DNA of 48,619 nt from Candidatus Parvarchaeota archaeon (lineage in GTDB: Archaea; Nanobdellota; Nanobdellia; B33-G15). Below are positions 1-6,922 of this stretch, in pieces (the stretch's first letter is position 1; each line of letters opens with the position of its first letter). The position numbers were made by a program, and so were the translations under genes. Where the stretch lies: positions 1-48,619 of the forward strand of contig JAFCFZ010000003.1 in the NCBI GenBank assembly GCA_017608385.1, written 5' to 3'. Under the pieces are notes generated by a model. It worked only from the letters and a program-made list of their open reading frames with translations. It made no database searches and was not told the DNA's origin.

Positions 1-2
1 CA

Positions 3-251
3 GTTGTTTCAATTTCAATTGTGTTCTTGTTTTCTGCCAACCCCATTTGTTTGAGGGAAGGAATCAGTGAAGTTTATACTTGTAGTGATGGTTCTTTCAG
101 GGCAATTTATGGTAATATTGGTGGAGGATATGACATAATAAAGCAGGATGGGAGTGTTGTCAATTGTCCTGTTATCAATCCAGATTTGTTGGATGAAGAT
201 TGCTTTAATTATCTAGAAACCTGTACAGAAACAAACATCTGCCCAATTTGA
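3..251 (+). CDS. C-terminal part of a small secreted Cys-containing protein (5' truncated by window edge)
   Basis: The frame is open from the first bases of the window to a TGA at 249-251, so the true start lies outside. A GTG at 21 is the first possible start inside. The visible N-terminal part is hydrophobic (VVSISIVFLFSANP), like the end of a signal peptide, followed by a short polar domain with five Cys after the signal-like part. No family was recognised. An exported small protein or lipoprotein is inference. Confidence 0.5.
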   Translation, partial: VVSISIVFLFSANPICLREGISEVYTCSDGSFRAIYGNIGGGYDIIKQDGSVVNCPVINPDLLDEDCFNYLETCTETNICPI

Positions 252-280
252 AAATTAAAAGAATTTTAAAATAATTCTAT

Positions 281-973
281 TCACTTAACAATTTCCAATA
301 AATCTTCTATTTTTTCAATGATATGGTCTGGTTTTTCTTCTTCTGTAGGATTCTCATTCATCTCCATGTCTTTCCAGAGCCCATATTTACTCAAAACAGA
401 TGTTATTCCAGCTCTGTTTGCCCCAACAATATCCCTTAGTGGATGATCTCCAACAAATATTGCCTCTTCTGGTTTGATATTTAGATTTTTTAGAACCATA
501 TCAAACGACTCTTTTGACGGCTTTCTTTCTTTGAAATCATCAATTGTAAGAACTATATCGAAATAATCCACCATATCAAGATAAGCCAATCTAATCCATG
601 CCTTAATTTTTGGAGCGTCAGAAACTATTGCTAATTTTAATCCCATATCTTTCAGTTTCCTTAATGTTGGCTTAACTTGAGGATAAGGCTTCATAACTGT
701 TGATCTTACTTTTCTGTAAGCAACTATCCCCGCGGATAAAAATTTATAATCCACATTACCAAAAGATTCAATTAAGAACTTCTGGAAAATATGTGGATCT
801 TCATAAGATGATTCAGAATATATTCTGACTATTCTTTTTTTGGCTTCTGCTTTTGACATTTTAAGCCCTGCCTTTATCATTCCTTCAATTGCAGAATCAG
901 TACATACTTCTTTGAATTTTTCAAAATCAATAAGAGTATTGTCCAAATCAAAAAGAACCGCCTTGATTTTCAT
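281..973 (-). CDS. HAD-superfamily hydrolase (subfamily IA type)
   Basis: This is a cytosolic phosphatase-type HAD enzyme of 230 aa, the usual length of the family. Motif I is DLDNT with nucleophile D9 and acid/base D11, motif II is the Ser in IVSDAP (S118), motif III is K151 and motif IV is VGDHPLRD (D176, D181). All catalytic positions are present. A helical cap lies between motifs I and II. The substrate cannot be read from the sequence; phosphoglycolate or another small sugar phosphate is possible. It stands alone, convergent with the truncated gene at the window edge and divergent from the DUF4013 gene. Confidence 0.9.
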   Translation of the reverse strand: MKIKAVLFDLDNTLIDFEKFKEVCTDSAIEGMIKAGLKMSKAEAKKRIVRIYSESSYEDPHIFQKFLIESFGNVDYKFLSAGIVAYRKVRSTVMKPYPQVKPTLRKLKDMGLKLAIVSDAPKIKAWIRLAYLDMVDYFDIVLTIDDFKERKPSKESFDMVLKNLNIKPEEAIFVGDHPLRDIVGANRAGITSVLSKYGLWKDMEMNENPTEEEKPDHIIEKIEDLLEIVK

Positions 974-1028
974 ATTTTAAGAGAGTTAATTAGAAAATAA
1001 AAAGGTTTTGAAAACAAAGTAAAAAACA

Positions 1029-1034
1029 TTTAAA
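1029..1034 (+). promoter_or_regulatory. TATA box of the DUF4013 gene
   Basis: TTTAAA starts exactly 28 nt before the ATG at 1057. The same spacing recurs before many starts in this window. Confidence 0.6.
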
Positions 1035-1056
1035 CTTCCTATGTATCATTTACTAA

Positions 1057-1770
1057 ATGGTTGACTTTGTAAAAGCATTGAAAAGACCGTTTTCAGACAC
1101 CAATAGACTTTTCATAGGAACTCTCTTGGGAATGATTCCACTAGTTAATTTGATTGTTACTGGTTATGCTCTTAGGAGTACTGGATTCACAAAAGAGAAA
1201 ATGAAAAGAGATAAATTGCCTGAATGGAAGAATTACAGTGACCTCTTCATAAAAGGTCTTGTGGCATGTTTTATAGGCTTCTTATTGTTTTTGCCAGCAA
1301 TATTGTTTTTGATTGGAACTTTTGGAACATTGATTATGTCTCCCGCCGTAAGTATGTTTTTTGGAGGTATATCTATGGATACATGGAGTGAAATCTTTTC
1401 AGGAGATATAACTGAAATCCAAGCTCAGACTTTGTTCAATCAAGATTGGACACTATTGCTACCATTTATGATAAGTGCACTGCCCTTATTTATTATTGGA
1501 GTAGCATTAGCATTTTTGGCACTTTATGTTATGCCTATAGCAACTTTAGGATGGCTCAAGGAAGAGAGATTCAGTGCAGCTTTTAGTTGGAAAGTACTAC
1601 AAAAAGCATTTAATTTTGACTACTTTGTGAACTGGTTAGTGGTAGGTTTCCTCATAAGTGTAGTAGGTTTCTTTTTTGGATGGATTCCATTTTTAGGAAC
1701 AGGTATCACAATGTATGTGATTGGTGTATTCTCTTACACAGTATTTGCAGAAGTTTATGAGAGCGTCTGA
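1057..1770 (+). CDS. DUF4013-type integral membrane protein
   Basis: The 237-aa protein has a short soluble N-terminus (DFVKALKRPFSD), a conserved-looking LPEWKNYSDLFIKGL segment before the third helix, and about five to six hydrophobic helices. That layout and the LPEW motif match the DUF4013 family of archaeal and bacterial membrane proteins, whose function is unknown. A TTTAAA box begins 28 nt before the ATG, supporting this start and a leaderless message. Confidence 0.8.
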   Translation: MVDFVKALKRPFSDTNRLFIGTLLGMIPLVNLIVTGYALRSTGFTKEKMKRDKLPEWKNYSDLFIKGLVACFIGFLLFLPAILFLIGTFGTLIMSPAVSMFFGGISMDTWSEIFSGDITEIQAQTLFNQDWTLLLPFMISALPLFIIGVALAFLALYVMPIATLGWLKEERFSAAFSWKVLQKAFNFDYFVNWLVVGFLISVVGFFFGWIPFLGTGITMYVIGVFSYTVFAEVYESV

Positions 1771-1781
1771 ATTAACCTTTT

Positions 1782-2105
1782 TTATATCTTTATTTTTCTC
1801 ACTTCAAATGGGTAGTCTTTGTTATCACACATTTCATCTGTTTCACTTTTCATTATTTCAATATGATAAGGATATTCGGGGTCAAGAGCAGTTATATCTG
1901 GTCTTTTGCCATTTCTTGCAAGTTTACCTTCGCATATGAAATCAACTCTTTTTTGAGCTAATTTCCAGCACTGGTTAAACTTCTCAAGTTCATGTTCGTA
2001 TGTGCTCCCTTTATTGATTCTGATGCAATTAATATGTCTACTATCATTCATTTCAAATACTTGCTTTAGCGCCCATATCTCTTGCATTGTTTGAAGTTTG
2101 TTCAT
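1782..2105 (-). CDS. Small PD-(D/E)XK-nuclease-like protein
   Basis: The protein has 107 aa. The C-terminal half holds a Glu in FICEGKL, then KRPDI, then HIEIMKSETDEM, ending in a DYPFEVRKIKI strand. This resembles small archaeal restriction-endonuclease-fold proteins with an E...R-x-D...E...E-T-E pattern, but the classic E-x-K is not clear, so the assignment is tentative. GGAGTG lies 7 nt before the ATG, a good ribosome binding site. Transcribed alone toward the DUF4013 gene. Confidence 0.6.
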   Translation of the reverse strand: MNKLQTMQEIWALKQVFEMNDSRHINCIRINKGSTYEHELEKFNQCWKLAQKRVDFICEGKLARNGKRPDITALDPEYPYHIEIMKSETDEMCDNKDYPFEVRKIKI

Positions 2106-2213
2106 TATTTTTCACTCCATATTTTATTTTTTATAGTTGATTTACTTCAAGAACAAATAACGCATTAAAAACATGATCAAAAGATTTCCAGTATTCCTAT
2201 TGAAAATAATCAA

Positions 2214-2825
2214 TTAACTATATTTATGTTTGAAAACACCTAAGATATCTGAATATTTCCTCATTTGATCTTTTAATGCTTCTACTCCAGGCAAAAATTC
2301 TGATTTTTTTCTAAAAATCCCCTTATTTGGTAAGGTTATTACTCCAAGCACTTCAAAATTTTCATTTTTCGTCATCTCAGTAGCATGACCTTTCCATTCG
2401 TTTGCTAAAATATAACCTCCAAGATCAAGATTAGGAAGAATATCAGAAGAAGGTATGTCCGAATTATAAAGTAGGATTAAATCATGATTGCCTCTATATT
2501 TTTTTGCTTCAATTAAAACTGTTTTTAAACCATTTTTTTCAAGCATTTCTAAACTTTTTGGATCTATATCCACATAGGTTAAATTATCAAAAACTTCTGA
2601 AGGACTAGCATCATTCCCACATCCAGGATAAAGAACAGAACTGGGAGAAAATATTTCTCTATTAAAACATTTTAATTGTTTTACTAAGTCAGAATAACTC
2701 CTTGATTTTGTATCTCCAAAAAAAGATTGATCTTCTGATTCTCCATCAAAAACAATAATATCCTCAAGTCCTTCTATAGACATATCTATCCCCGCTTCTC
2801 CATTAAATTGATTATCTTCTTCCAT
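2214..2825 (-). CDS. Rossmann-fold, methyltransferase-like protein
   Basis: Residues around 65-95 contain VLYPGCGNDASPSEVF followed by LTYVDIDPKSLEML. That looks like the glycine-rich motif I and acidic strand 2 of SAM-dependent methyltransferases. The later catalytic motifs are not recognisable, and the acidic N-terminal 45 residues are unusual. The start was moved from a TTG at 2831 to the ATG at 2825 because a TTTAAA box lies 28 nt before it. The result is 203 aa. Substrate unknown; a degenerate, non-catalytic SAM-binding protein is also possible. Confidence 0.65.
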   Translation of the reverse strand: MEEDNQFNGEAGIDMSIEGLEDIIVFDGESEDQSFFGDTKSRSYSDLVKQLKCFNREIFSPSSVLYPGCGNDASPSEVFDNLTYVDIDPKSLEMLEKNGLKTVLIEAKKYRGNHDLILLYNSDIPSSDILPNLDLGGYILANEWKGHATEMTKNENFEVLGVITLPNKGIFRKKSEFLPGVEALKDQMRKYSDILGVFKHKYS

Positions 2826-2996
2826 GATCAAGAGAGACTAACTTCCATTTAAAAATATTGGGAAATGAATTAATTAAATCATGCCTTCTAATCCTTCTAC
2901 TCTTCTAACAAGAGATTCAAAACCAGGGACCTTTTTCATAGCTTCCAACTCAAAATTTGTTGAGAAAGCAATAGTGTCAGTTGTTTCTATTTTAGC

Positions 2997-3653
2997 CTAA
3001 AGGAACTCCTCAAACTCCTTAATTGGGATTATACCACTATTTAACATACCTAGACAACCATGATAAAGAACCCATTCAGGGCAACTATCTTTTTTCTCCT
3101 CTTCCAAACCACAAAGTTTCCAAATTGGGTTTTCTATTGGTTTGACGCTAAATCTTGGTTTGCCTGATTTACCAACTCTTGGTTTATCTGAATGGTATAA
3201 ATAGTACACTGTCAATTCAAAAGACTCATTAGCTATTGTTTCTCCATTTTTTTTTGTGAAAACATTCATTTCACTTATCGCAGGGATGAATATTTCCATG
3301 TTCTTTGGGTTAAATTTCTCATTTTTATATTCTTTATTTGAAAAGAAACTGCAACTTACTGATTCATTGATTCTTGTTATAATATCTTTATTTTCTGGAA
3401 TTTTTTCCCCTTTTTTTATATCAAAAAAGACCCATCTCTCTGTTTCAGGGTCAATTTTAGGGTCATAATACCCTTCTAATTTTTTAAGTGTTATATCACA
3501 ACTCTTTGAAAGCTTTTCAATACCTTTTCTTTTAAAAAGTAGCTCGTATGTTCTTTCATCATAAGGGATTAGTGCTGCATCTGCTTGCCTAACAATATTC
3601 CTATAACTCTTTAGTTTCAGATTACCACCCCATAATAAGATGGAAAAATCCAT
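2997..3653 (-). CDS. Uncharacterised soluble protein, possibly cut short by an in-frame TAG
   Basis: The 218-aa protein has no recognised domain. It has a hydrophobic N-terminus (MDFSILLWGGNLK), a central KK/EK-rich region and a Cys/Trp-rich end (IWKLCGLEEE, PEWVLYHGCLGML). The stop is TAG at 2997-2999, but the same frame stays open for 40 more codons to a TAA at 2874-2876, and the predicted peptide there looks coding (KVPGFESLVRRVEGLEGMI). The original gene may therefore be about 258 aa. The ATG is directly preceded by the repeated leader TTTTCAAAATTCTTTTAAA. Confidence 0.65.
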   Translation of the reverse strand: MDFSILLWGGNLKLKSYRNIVRQADAALIPYDERTYELLFKRKGIEKLSKSCDITLKKLEGYYDPKIDPETERWVFFDIKKGEKIPENKDIITRINESVSCSFFSNKEYKNEKFNPKNMEIFIPAISEMNVFTKKNGETIANESFELTVYYLYHSDKPRVGKSGKPRFSVKPIENPIWKLCGLEEEKKDSCPEWVLYHGCLGMLNSGIIPIKEFEEFL

Positions 3654-3672
3654 TTTAAAAGAATTTTGAAAA
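3654..3672 (-). repeat. Shared 19-nt leader motif, copy 1
   Basis: TTTTCAAAATTCTTTTAAA lies directly before the ATG of the 218-aa gene. The identical 19 nt precede the start at 4650. Upstream of both is TAAATAAAC, 5 nt farther away here than in the other copy. It may be a promoter-proximal operator or the mark of a copied 5' region. Confidence 0.6.
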
Positions 3673-3679
3673 CAATAGT

Positions 3680-3832
3680 TTATTTAAGATTACCAAACCT
3701 ATTCCACCGTGTTTTAATTTTTGACCTACGAACTTTGACTCTTGAAGATTTTTTTACCTTCTTTTTTTTCCTAAAACTTATTTTTTTACCACTTTTTGTT
3801 TTGAAATTTGGTTTCTTTTTAACTTCAACCAT
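3680..3832 (-). CDS. Very basic 50-aa protein
   Basis: The frame runs from an ATG at 3832 to a TAA at 3680-3682. The protein starts MVEVKKKPNFKTKSGKK, has Lys/Arg runs (RKKKKVKKSS, VKVRR) and ends KTRWNRFGNLK, so about half the residues are Lys or Arg. A GAGGAT ribosome binding site lies about 6 nt before the ATG. The composition and length suggest a nucleic-acid- or ribosome-associated peptide, but no known ribosomal protein was recognised. It is the first gene of a possible two-gene unit with the 218-aa gene 27 nt downstream. Confidence 0.6.
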   Translation of the reverse strand: MVEVKKKPNFKTKSGKKISFRKKKKVKKSSRVKVRRSKIKTRWNRFGNLK

Positions 3833-3933
3833 AATATCCTCTAATTTTGAATAGATAAAAACATTCTGAAAACAAATTAATCTTTTTTTTCCAGCATCAG
3901 TATAAAATCAAAAAATATACTTTTTACATCCAC

Positions 3934-3946
3934 ACCTTTAAAAGGT
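3934..3946 (+). promoter_or_regulatory. Palindromic TATA/operator candidate ahead of the 87-aa membrane gene
   Basis: ACCTTTAAAAGGT is a perfect inverted repeat around a central A and contains TTTAAAA, which begins 33 nt before the ATG at 3970. It could be a promoter with a built-in operator. Confidence 0.35.
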
Positions 3947-3969
3947 AAATAAATATATGAATAAATATT

Positions 3970-4233
3970 ATGGACCTTCACAAAATAAAATTAAAGTATT
4001 GGGTAAAAATAATCGCAATATTGTTCATTATTTCATTTACAACAGGAATAATAAAATTTCCAATATGGTCTAAATTATTGGGTGAAACCTATTTTAATCT
4101 TCCTTTAGGTGGCATAACGCTATTGCATGATTGGGCAAGTTTAATTATGGGAATACTAATTACAGTTCATTTGATACTACATAAGGATTTAATTAAGGAA
4201 ATGGCAAAAAAAGGATTAAAAAAACAAAAGTAA
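3970..4233 (+). CDS. Small two- to three-helix membrane protein (DUF4405-like)
   Basis: The 87-aa protein has hydrophobic segments at about residues 10-28 and 50-70. The second holds LLHDWASLIMGILITVHLILH, with spaced His residues like the DUF4405/cytochrome-b561-like membrane domains. Only about half such a domain is present, so heme binding would need a partner or dimer. The lysine-rich C-terminus should face the cytosol. The family link is tentative. Confidence 0.65.
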   Translation: MDLHKIKLKYWVKIIAILFIISFTTGIIKFPIWSKLLGETYFNLPLGGITLLHDWASLIMGILITVHLILHKDLIKEMAKKGLKKQK

Positions 4234-4263
4234 TACTAAAAAAATCATCCTTTATTGTATTCA

Positions 4264-4281
4264 TTTTAAAAGATTTTTGAA
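4264..4281 (+). repeat. Imperfect third copy of the leader motif
   Basis: TTTAAAAGATTTTTGAAA differs by one base from the complement of the 19-nt motif at 3654-3672. Here it lies between two converging genes and precedes no start codon. A looser version is at about 253-270. Confidence 0.4.
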
Positions 4282-4293
4282 AAACTATTTGGA

Positions 4294-4650
4294 TTATTCT
4301 TTACCATATCCTTTTTGACATTTTTTATAAATTCCATCTGAATAATTTCCAAAACCAGCAAAAATCCCGTTTGAACGCGTTAAAACATGCCATTCCACTA
4401 CAAGAGAATCAGATCTTTTACCTCTAGACATTATCTTACCTCTTGTTATTTCCTCTCCATCTTTTTTACCAACAAAACTAGAAAAATAGAGTTTATCTTT
4501 TGGCTTTCTACATTGTTTAGGGAGACTCACTTCAACTTCTAAGCCTTCTTCAGGATCTTTCAAAATCTTTTCAAAATCATCCCTTTTGATTTTAATACTT
4601 TGTTTAAGGAATTTATAGACATTAAGCATAGGAATTAAGTTAAAACCCAA
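4294..4650 (-). CDS. Uncharacterised 118-aa protein
   Basis: No family was recognised. The protein is basic, with charged segments (IKIKRDDFEKILKDPEEGLEVEV, KKDGEEITRGKIMSRGKRSD) and a Gly/Tyr-rich end (FAGFGNYSDGIYKKCQKGYGKE). The first start is a TTG at 4650, directly after the 19-nt leader motif. An ATG eight codons in (MLNVYKFLKQ) is the alternative. Because the same leader abuts an ATG at 3653, the TTG start is plausible. Confidence 0.5.
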   Translation of the reverse strand: MGFNLIPMLNVYKFLKQSIKIKRDDFEKILKDPEEGLEVEVSLPKQCRKPKDKLYFSSFVGKKDGEEITRGKIMSRGKRSDSLVVEWHVLTRSNGIFAGFGNYSDGIYKKCQKGYGKE

Positions 4651-4669
4651 TTTAAAAGAATTTTGAAAA
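4651..4669 (-). repeat. Shared 19-nt leader motif, copy 2
   Basis: TTTTCAAAATTCTTTTAAA is identical to the copy before the gene at 3653. TAAATAAAC directly upstream begins 28 nt before the TTG and may be the TATA box. Confidence 0.6.
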
Positions 4670-4776
4670 GTTTATTTAGCACATTAAAATTTGGAAATAT
4701 GCAATGTTTTATAAAGCGAGAGTTAGGTTCATAATTCAGACATAACTTAAATTATGTCAAAAAGGAGTGAAAATAA

Positions 4777-4968
4777 ATGGAAAGAAAATTTAACAGGGGA
4801 GGTTCTAGAGGAGGACCTAGAAGAGATTTTGACTCAGGACCAAGAGAAATGCACAAGGCAACTTGCGCAGAATGTGGTAAAGAGTGTGAAGTTCCTTTTA
4901 AACCTTCAGGAGATAGACCTGTCTACTGCAGAGAGTGTTATGCAAATAAAAGACCAAGAAGGTTCTAA
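4777..4968 (+). CDS. CxxC-x(n)-CxxC zinc-ribbon protein
   Basis: This 63-aa protein has an Arg/Gly-rich N-terminus (RGGSRGGPRRDFD) and a zinc ribbon with two CxxC pairs, CAECGKEC and CREC, joined by EVPFKPSGDRPVY. The form is common in DPANN and CPR genomes and is thought to bind nucleic acid. AAGGAGTG lies 8 nt before the ATG and fixes this start; an overlapping frame opening at 4754 merely contains that ribosome binding site. A TTTTATAAAG box at about 4709-4718 implies a short untranslated leader. Confidence 0.85.
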   Translation: MERKFNRGGSRGGPRRDFDSGPREMHKATCAECGKECEVPFKPSGDRPVYCRECYANKRPRRF

Positions 4969-5062
4969 TTTCGGAGTCTAATTTGAAAGTATAACTAAAT
5001 ATTTTTTGTTTTAATTTAATTTTTTTTGGGACATCTTATTTTAAGAAGATTATGGAAGATAA

Positions 5063-5740
5063 CTAAAGATCATGTCCGGGAAATAATTGGTCTACATCTA
5101 ATGATCTGACTCTTTCTAGGGTTTTTTGAAACACAGTATGATTACTTGAAGGTAAATCTGTTCTCCCCACGATATCCTCACCAAACCAAACATCTCCAGA
5201 AAAGAGAAACTTGTTTGTTTCATCGTAAAGACATATAGATCCATCTGAGTGGCCCGGTGTTTCCATAACTTCGAACTCAAAATCACCCATTTTTATTAAA
5301 TCTCCTTCTTTTAGAATCTTATCTACTTTGATTTTACCTATTTGATCTTGAAAAACAATAACTGTTTCATCCATATTTCTAACATGTTCAGCTGTTTTTT
5401 CACTTGCCCATACCTCTACATTTGAATATTGATTCACATAAAACACATGATCATAGTGAGCATGAGTTAAAATGATCACATCTGGTTTTTTTAATCCAGT
5501 TGGACCATATCCTGCATCAATTTGAAAGATACCATTAGAAGAAATTACTTGATAAGTGTTAGATTTTCCCAATCCTTTATCAGAAAACTTATGAATTTTA
5601 GTTTCCCCAATTGTAAATTCTTCCATAAAATCCATAATTATTTTTGTGTTTAAAAAGTTATAAATTACCATAAATAAAAGGAGACAAATAAATAACAAAA
5701 GAACAAATCTCAAGTCAATTATCTTAGGTTTTGGTAGCAT
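5063..5740 (-). CDS. MBL-fold metallo-hydrolase, possibly membrane anchored
   Basis: The protein has the metallo-beta-lactamase motifs HAHYDH (H93, H95, D97, H98), H164 in TPGHSDGS, D183 in FSGDVWFG and a terminal PGH (H223), so a two-metal glyoxalase-II-like site is complete. At 225 aa it has an N-terminal hydrophobic segment (about residues 12-30). A TATA-like TTTTAAG starts 30 nt before this ATG. A second TTTATA lies 29 nt before an internal ATG at 5635 (MDFMEEF), which would drop the helix. The anchor is therefore uncertain; the enzyme class is not. Confidence 0.85.
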   Translation of the reverse strand: MLPKPKIIDLRFVLLLFICLLLFMVIYNFLNTKIIMDFMEEFTIGETKIHKFSDKGLGKSNTYQVISSNGIFQIDAGYGPTGLKKPDVIILTHAHYDHVFYVNQYSNVEVWASEKTAEHVRNMDETVIVFQDQIGKIKVDKILKEGDLIKMGDFEFEVMETPGHSDGSICLYDETNKFLFSGDVWFGEDIVGRTDLPSSNHTVFQKTLERVRSLDVDQLFPGHDL

Positions 5741-5807
5741 TTAATTATAAATCCTTGACCCCGCTTAAAAGAATTATCTTTTTATTCTTACGTATTCTAT
5801 TACAATT

Positions 5808-6440
5808 ATGAAAACATTTGATGTGATAGCTATCACAATGATACTTGTCTCATTCTTAATTGGTATCTTCTTGTATCCAACAATGCCAGAACAAATGGCA
5901 TCTCATTGGGGTATTTCCGGAGAAGCAGATGGTTACATGACAAAAGTTTGGGGACTGTTTCTCTTTCCTATAATGCTCGTTTTTCTATATCTAATGTTTA
6001 AAGTAATACCAGCAATAGATCCTTTGAAGGAAAATATCAAGGAATTTAGAAGATATTTTGATGGATTTATCTTAGTTGTCATGGTTTTCTTGTTTTACAT
6101 TTACTTAATGACTCTATTTTGGAATATGGGATATATCTTTGACTTTACTTATGTGATAATTCCAGGAATTGCTTTCTTATTTTACTATGCAGGAGTCTTG
6201 GTTGAAAACTCAAAAAGAAATTGGTTTATTGGTATTAGAAACCCATGGACTATTAGTAGTGATAAAGTATGGAATAAGGTCCATAAAAAAGGAGGAAAGA
6301 TGTTCAAGATTGTTGGAATATTATCATTATTAGGACTTTTCTTTATTGAATATATCATTTTCTTCCTCTTGTTACCTATTTTTGTTGCTATAGGTTATCT
6401 AACAATTCTCTCATACACCGAATTTCAAAAAGAAAAGTAA
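5808..6440 (+). CDS. SdpI-family membrane protein
   Basis: The 210-aa protein begins with a helix and then MPEQMASHWGISGEADGYMTK, the hallmark of the DUF1648 domain, followed by further helices and WFIGIRNPWTISSDKVWNKVHKKGGKMF, the SdpI signature. In Bacillus, SdpI gives immunity to the SdpC toxin. No toxin gene is visible here, so the archaeal role is open. Six to seven membrane segments are predicted. A DUF3795 gene follows 26 nt downstream on the same strand. Confidence 0.9.
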   Translation: MKTFDVIAITMILVSFLIGIFLYPTMPEQMASHWGISGEADGYMTKVWGLFLFPIMLVFLYLMFKVIPAIDPLKENIKEFRRYFDGFILVVMVFLFYIYLMTLFWNMGYIFDFTYVIIPGIAFLFYYAGVLVENSKRNWFIGIRNPWTISSDKVWNKVHKKGGKMFKIVGILSLLGLFFIEYIIFFLLLPIFVAIGYLTILSYTEFQKEK

Positions 6441-6466
6441 TTATTCTTATATTTTGTAAAAAAAAC

Positions 6467-6922
6467 ATGGAAGAGATATTAATTGCACCATGTGGAATGA
6501 ATTGCTCTATTTGTTCCTCATATCTTGTGTTGAAGAATGAGGTTAAGGAGAAAGGAGTCAAGATAGCACATTGTAAAGGTTGTAGACCTCGAGATAAAAA
6601 ATGCGCTTTCATAAAAAAGAAATGTAAAAATAATCTCTTGATGGATAATAAAATAACATATTGTTATGAATGTAAAGATTTTCCATGTGATCCTTTGAAA
6701 AAATTGGATAAAAAATATAGAGAAAGATATAGAATGAGCATGATTGAGAATTTGGAATTCATAAAAAAGAACGGAACTAAAAAATTCTTAGAAAAGCAAG
6801 AAAAAGAATGGAAATGTGGAAAGTGTGGAGATACTGTTTGCTGTCATAATGGAATTTGTTATAATTGCGGTATTGAAAAACTAAAGAAAAAGAAGAACAG
6901 ATACAGATGGGAAGATAATTAA
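6467..6922 (+). CDS. DUF3795 Cys-rich protein
   Basis: The protein starts ILIAPCGMNCSICSSYL and continues with CKGC, CAFI, C-x3-C-x2-F-P-C, CGKCGDTVCCHNGICYNCG. This regular set of Cys pairs is the DUF3795 pattern and points to several zinc or Fe-S sites. The basic C-terminus (KLKKKKNRYRWED) is soluble. It may share a transcript with sdpI. Its TAA interlocks with the stop of the opposing coiled-coil gene in a 4-nt TTAA overlap. Confidence 0.85.
   Translation: MEEILIAPCGMNCSICSSYLVLKNEVKEKGVKIAHCKGCRPRDKKCAFIKKKCKNNLLMDNKITYCYECKDFPCDPLKKLDKKYRERYRMSMIENLEFIKKNGTKKFLEKQEKEWKCGKCGDTVCCHNGICYNCGIEKLKKKKNRYRWEDN

Noticed and set aside
3666-3854. A Phe-rich plus-strand frame of 62 aa
   Set aside because: It is the complement of the Lys-rich 50-aa gene on the minus strand; runs of Phe are what poly-Lys codons give in reverse.
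4754-4981. A 75-aa plus-strand frame starting at ATG 4754
   Set aside because: It overlaps the zinc-ribbon gene in another frame and its first codons are the ribosome binding site of that gene; the product has no family resemblance.
5808-6440. SdpI as part of a toxin-immunity locus
   Set aside because: No SdpA, SdpB or SdpC-like gene is near; neighbours are an MBL hydrolase and a DUF3795 protein.
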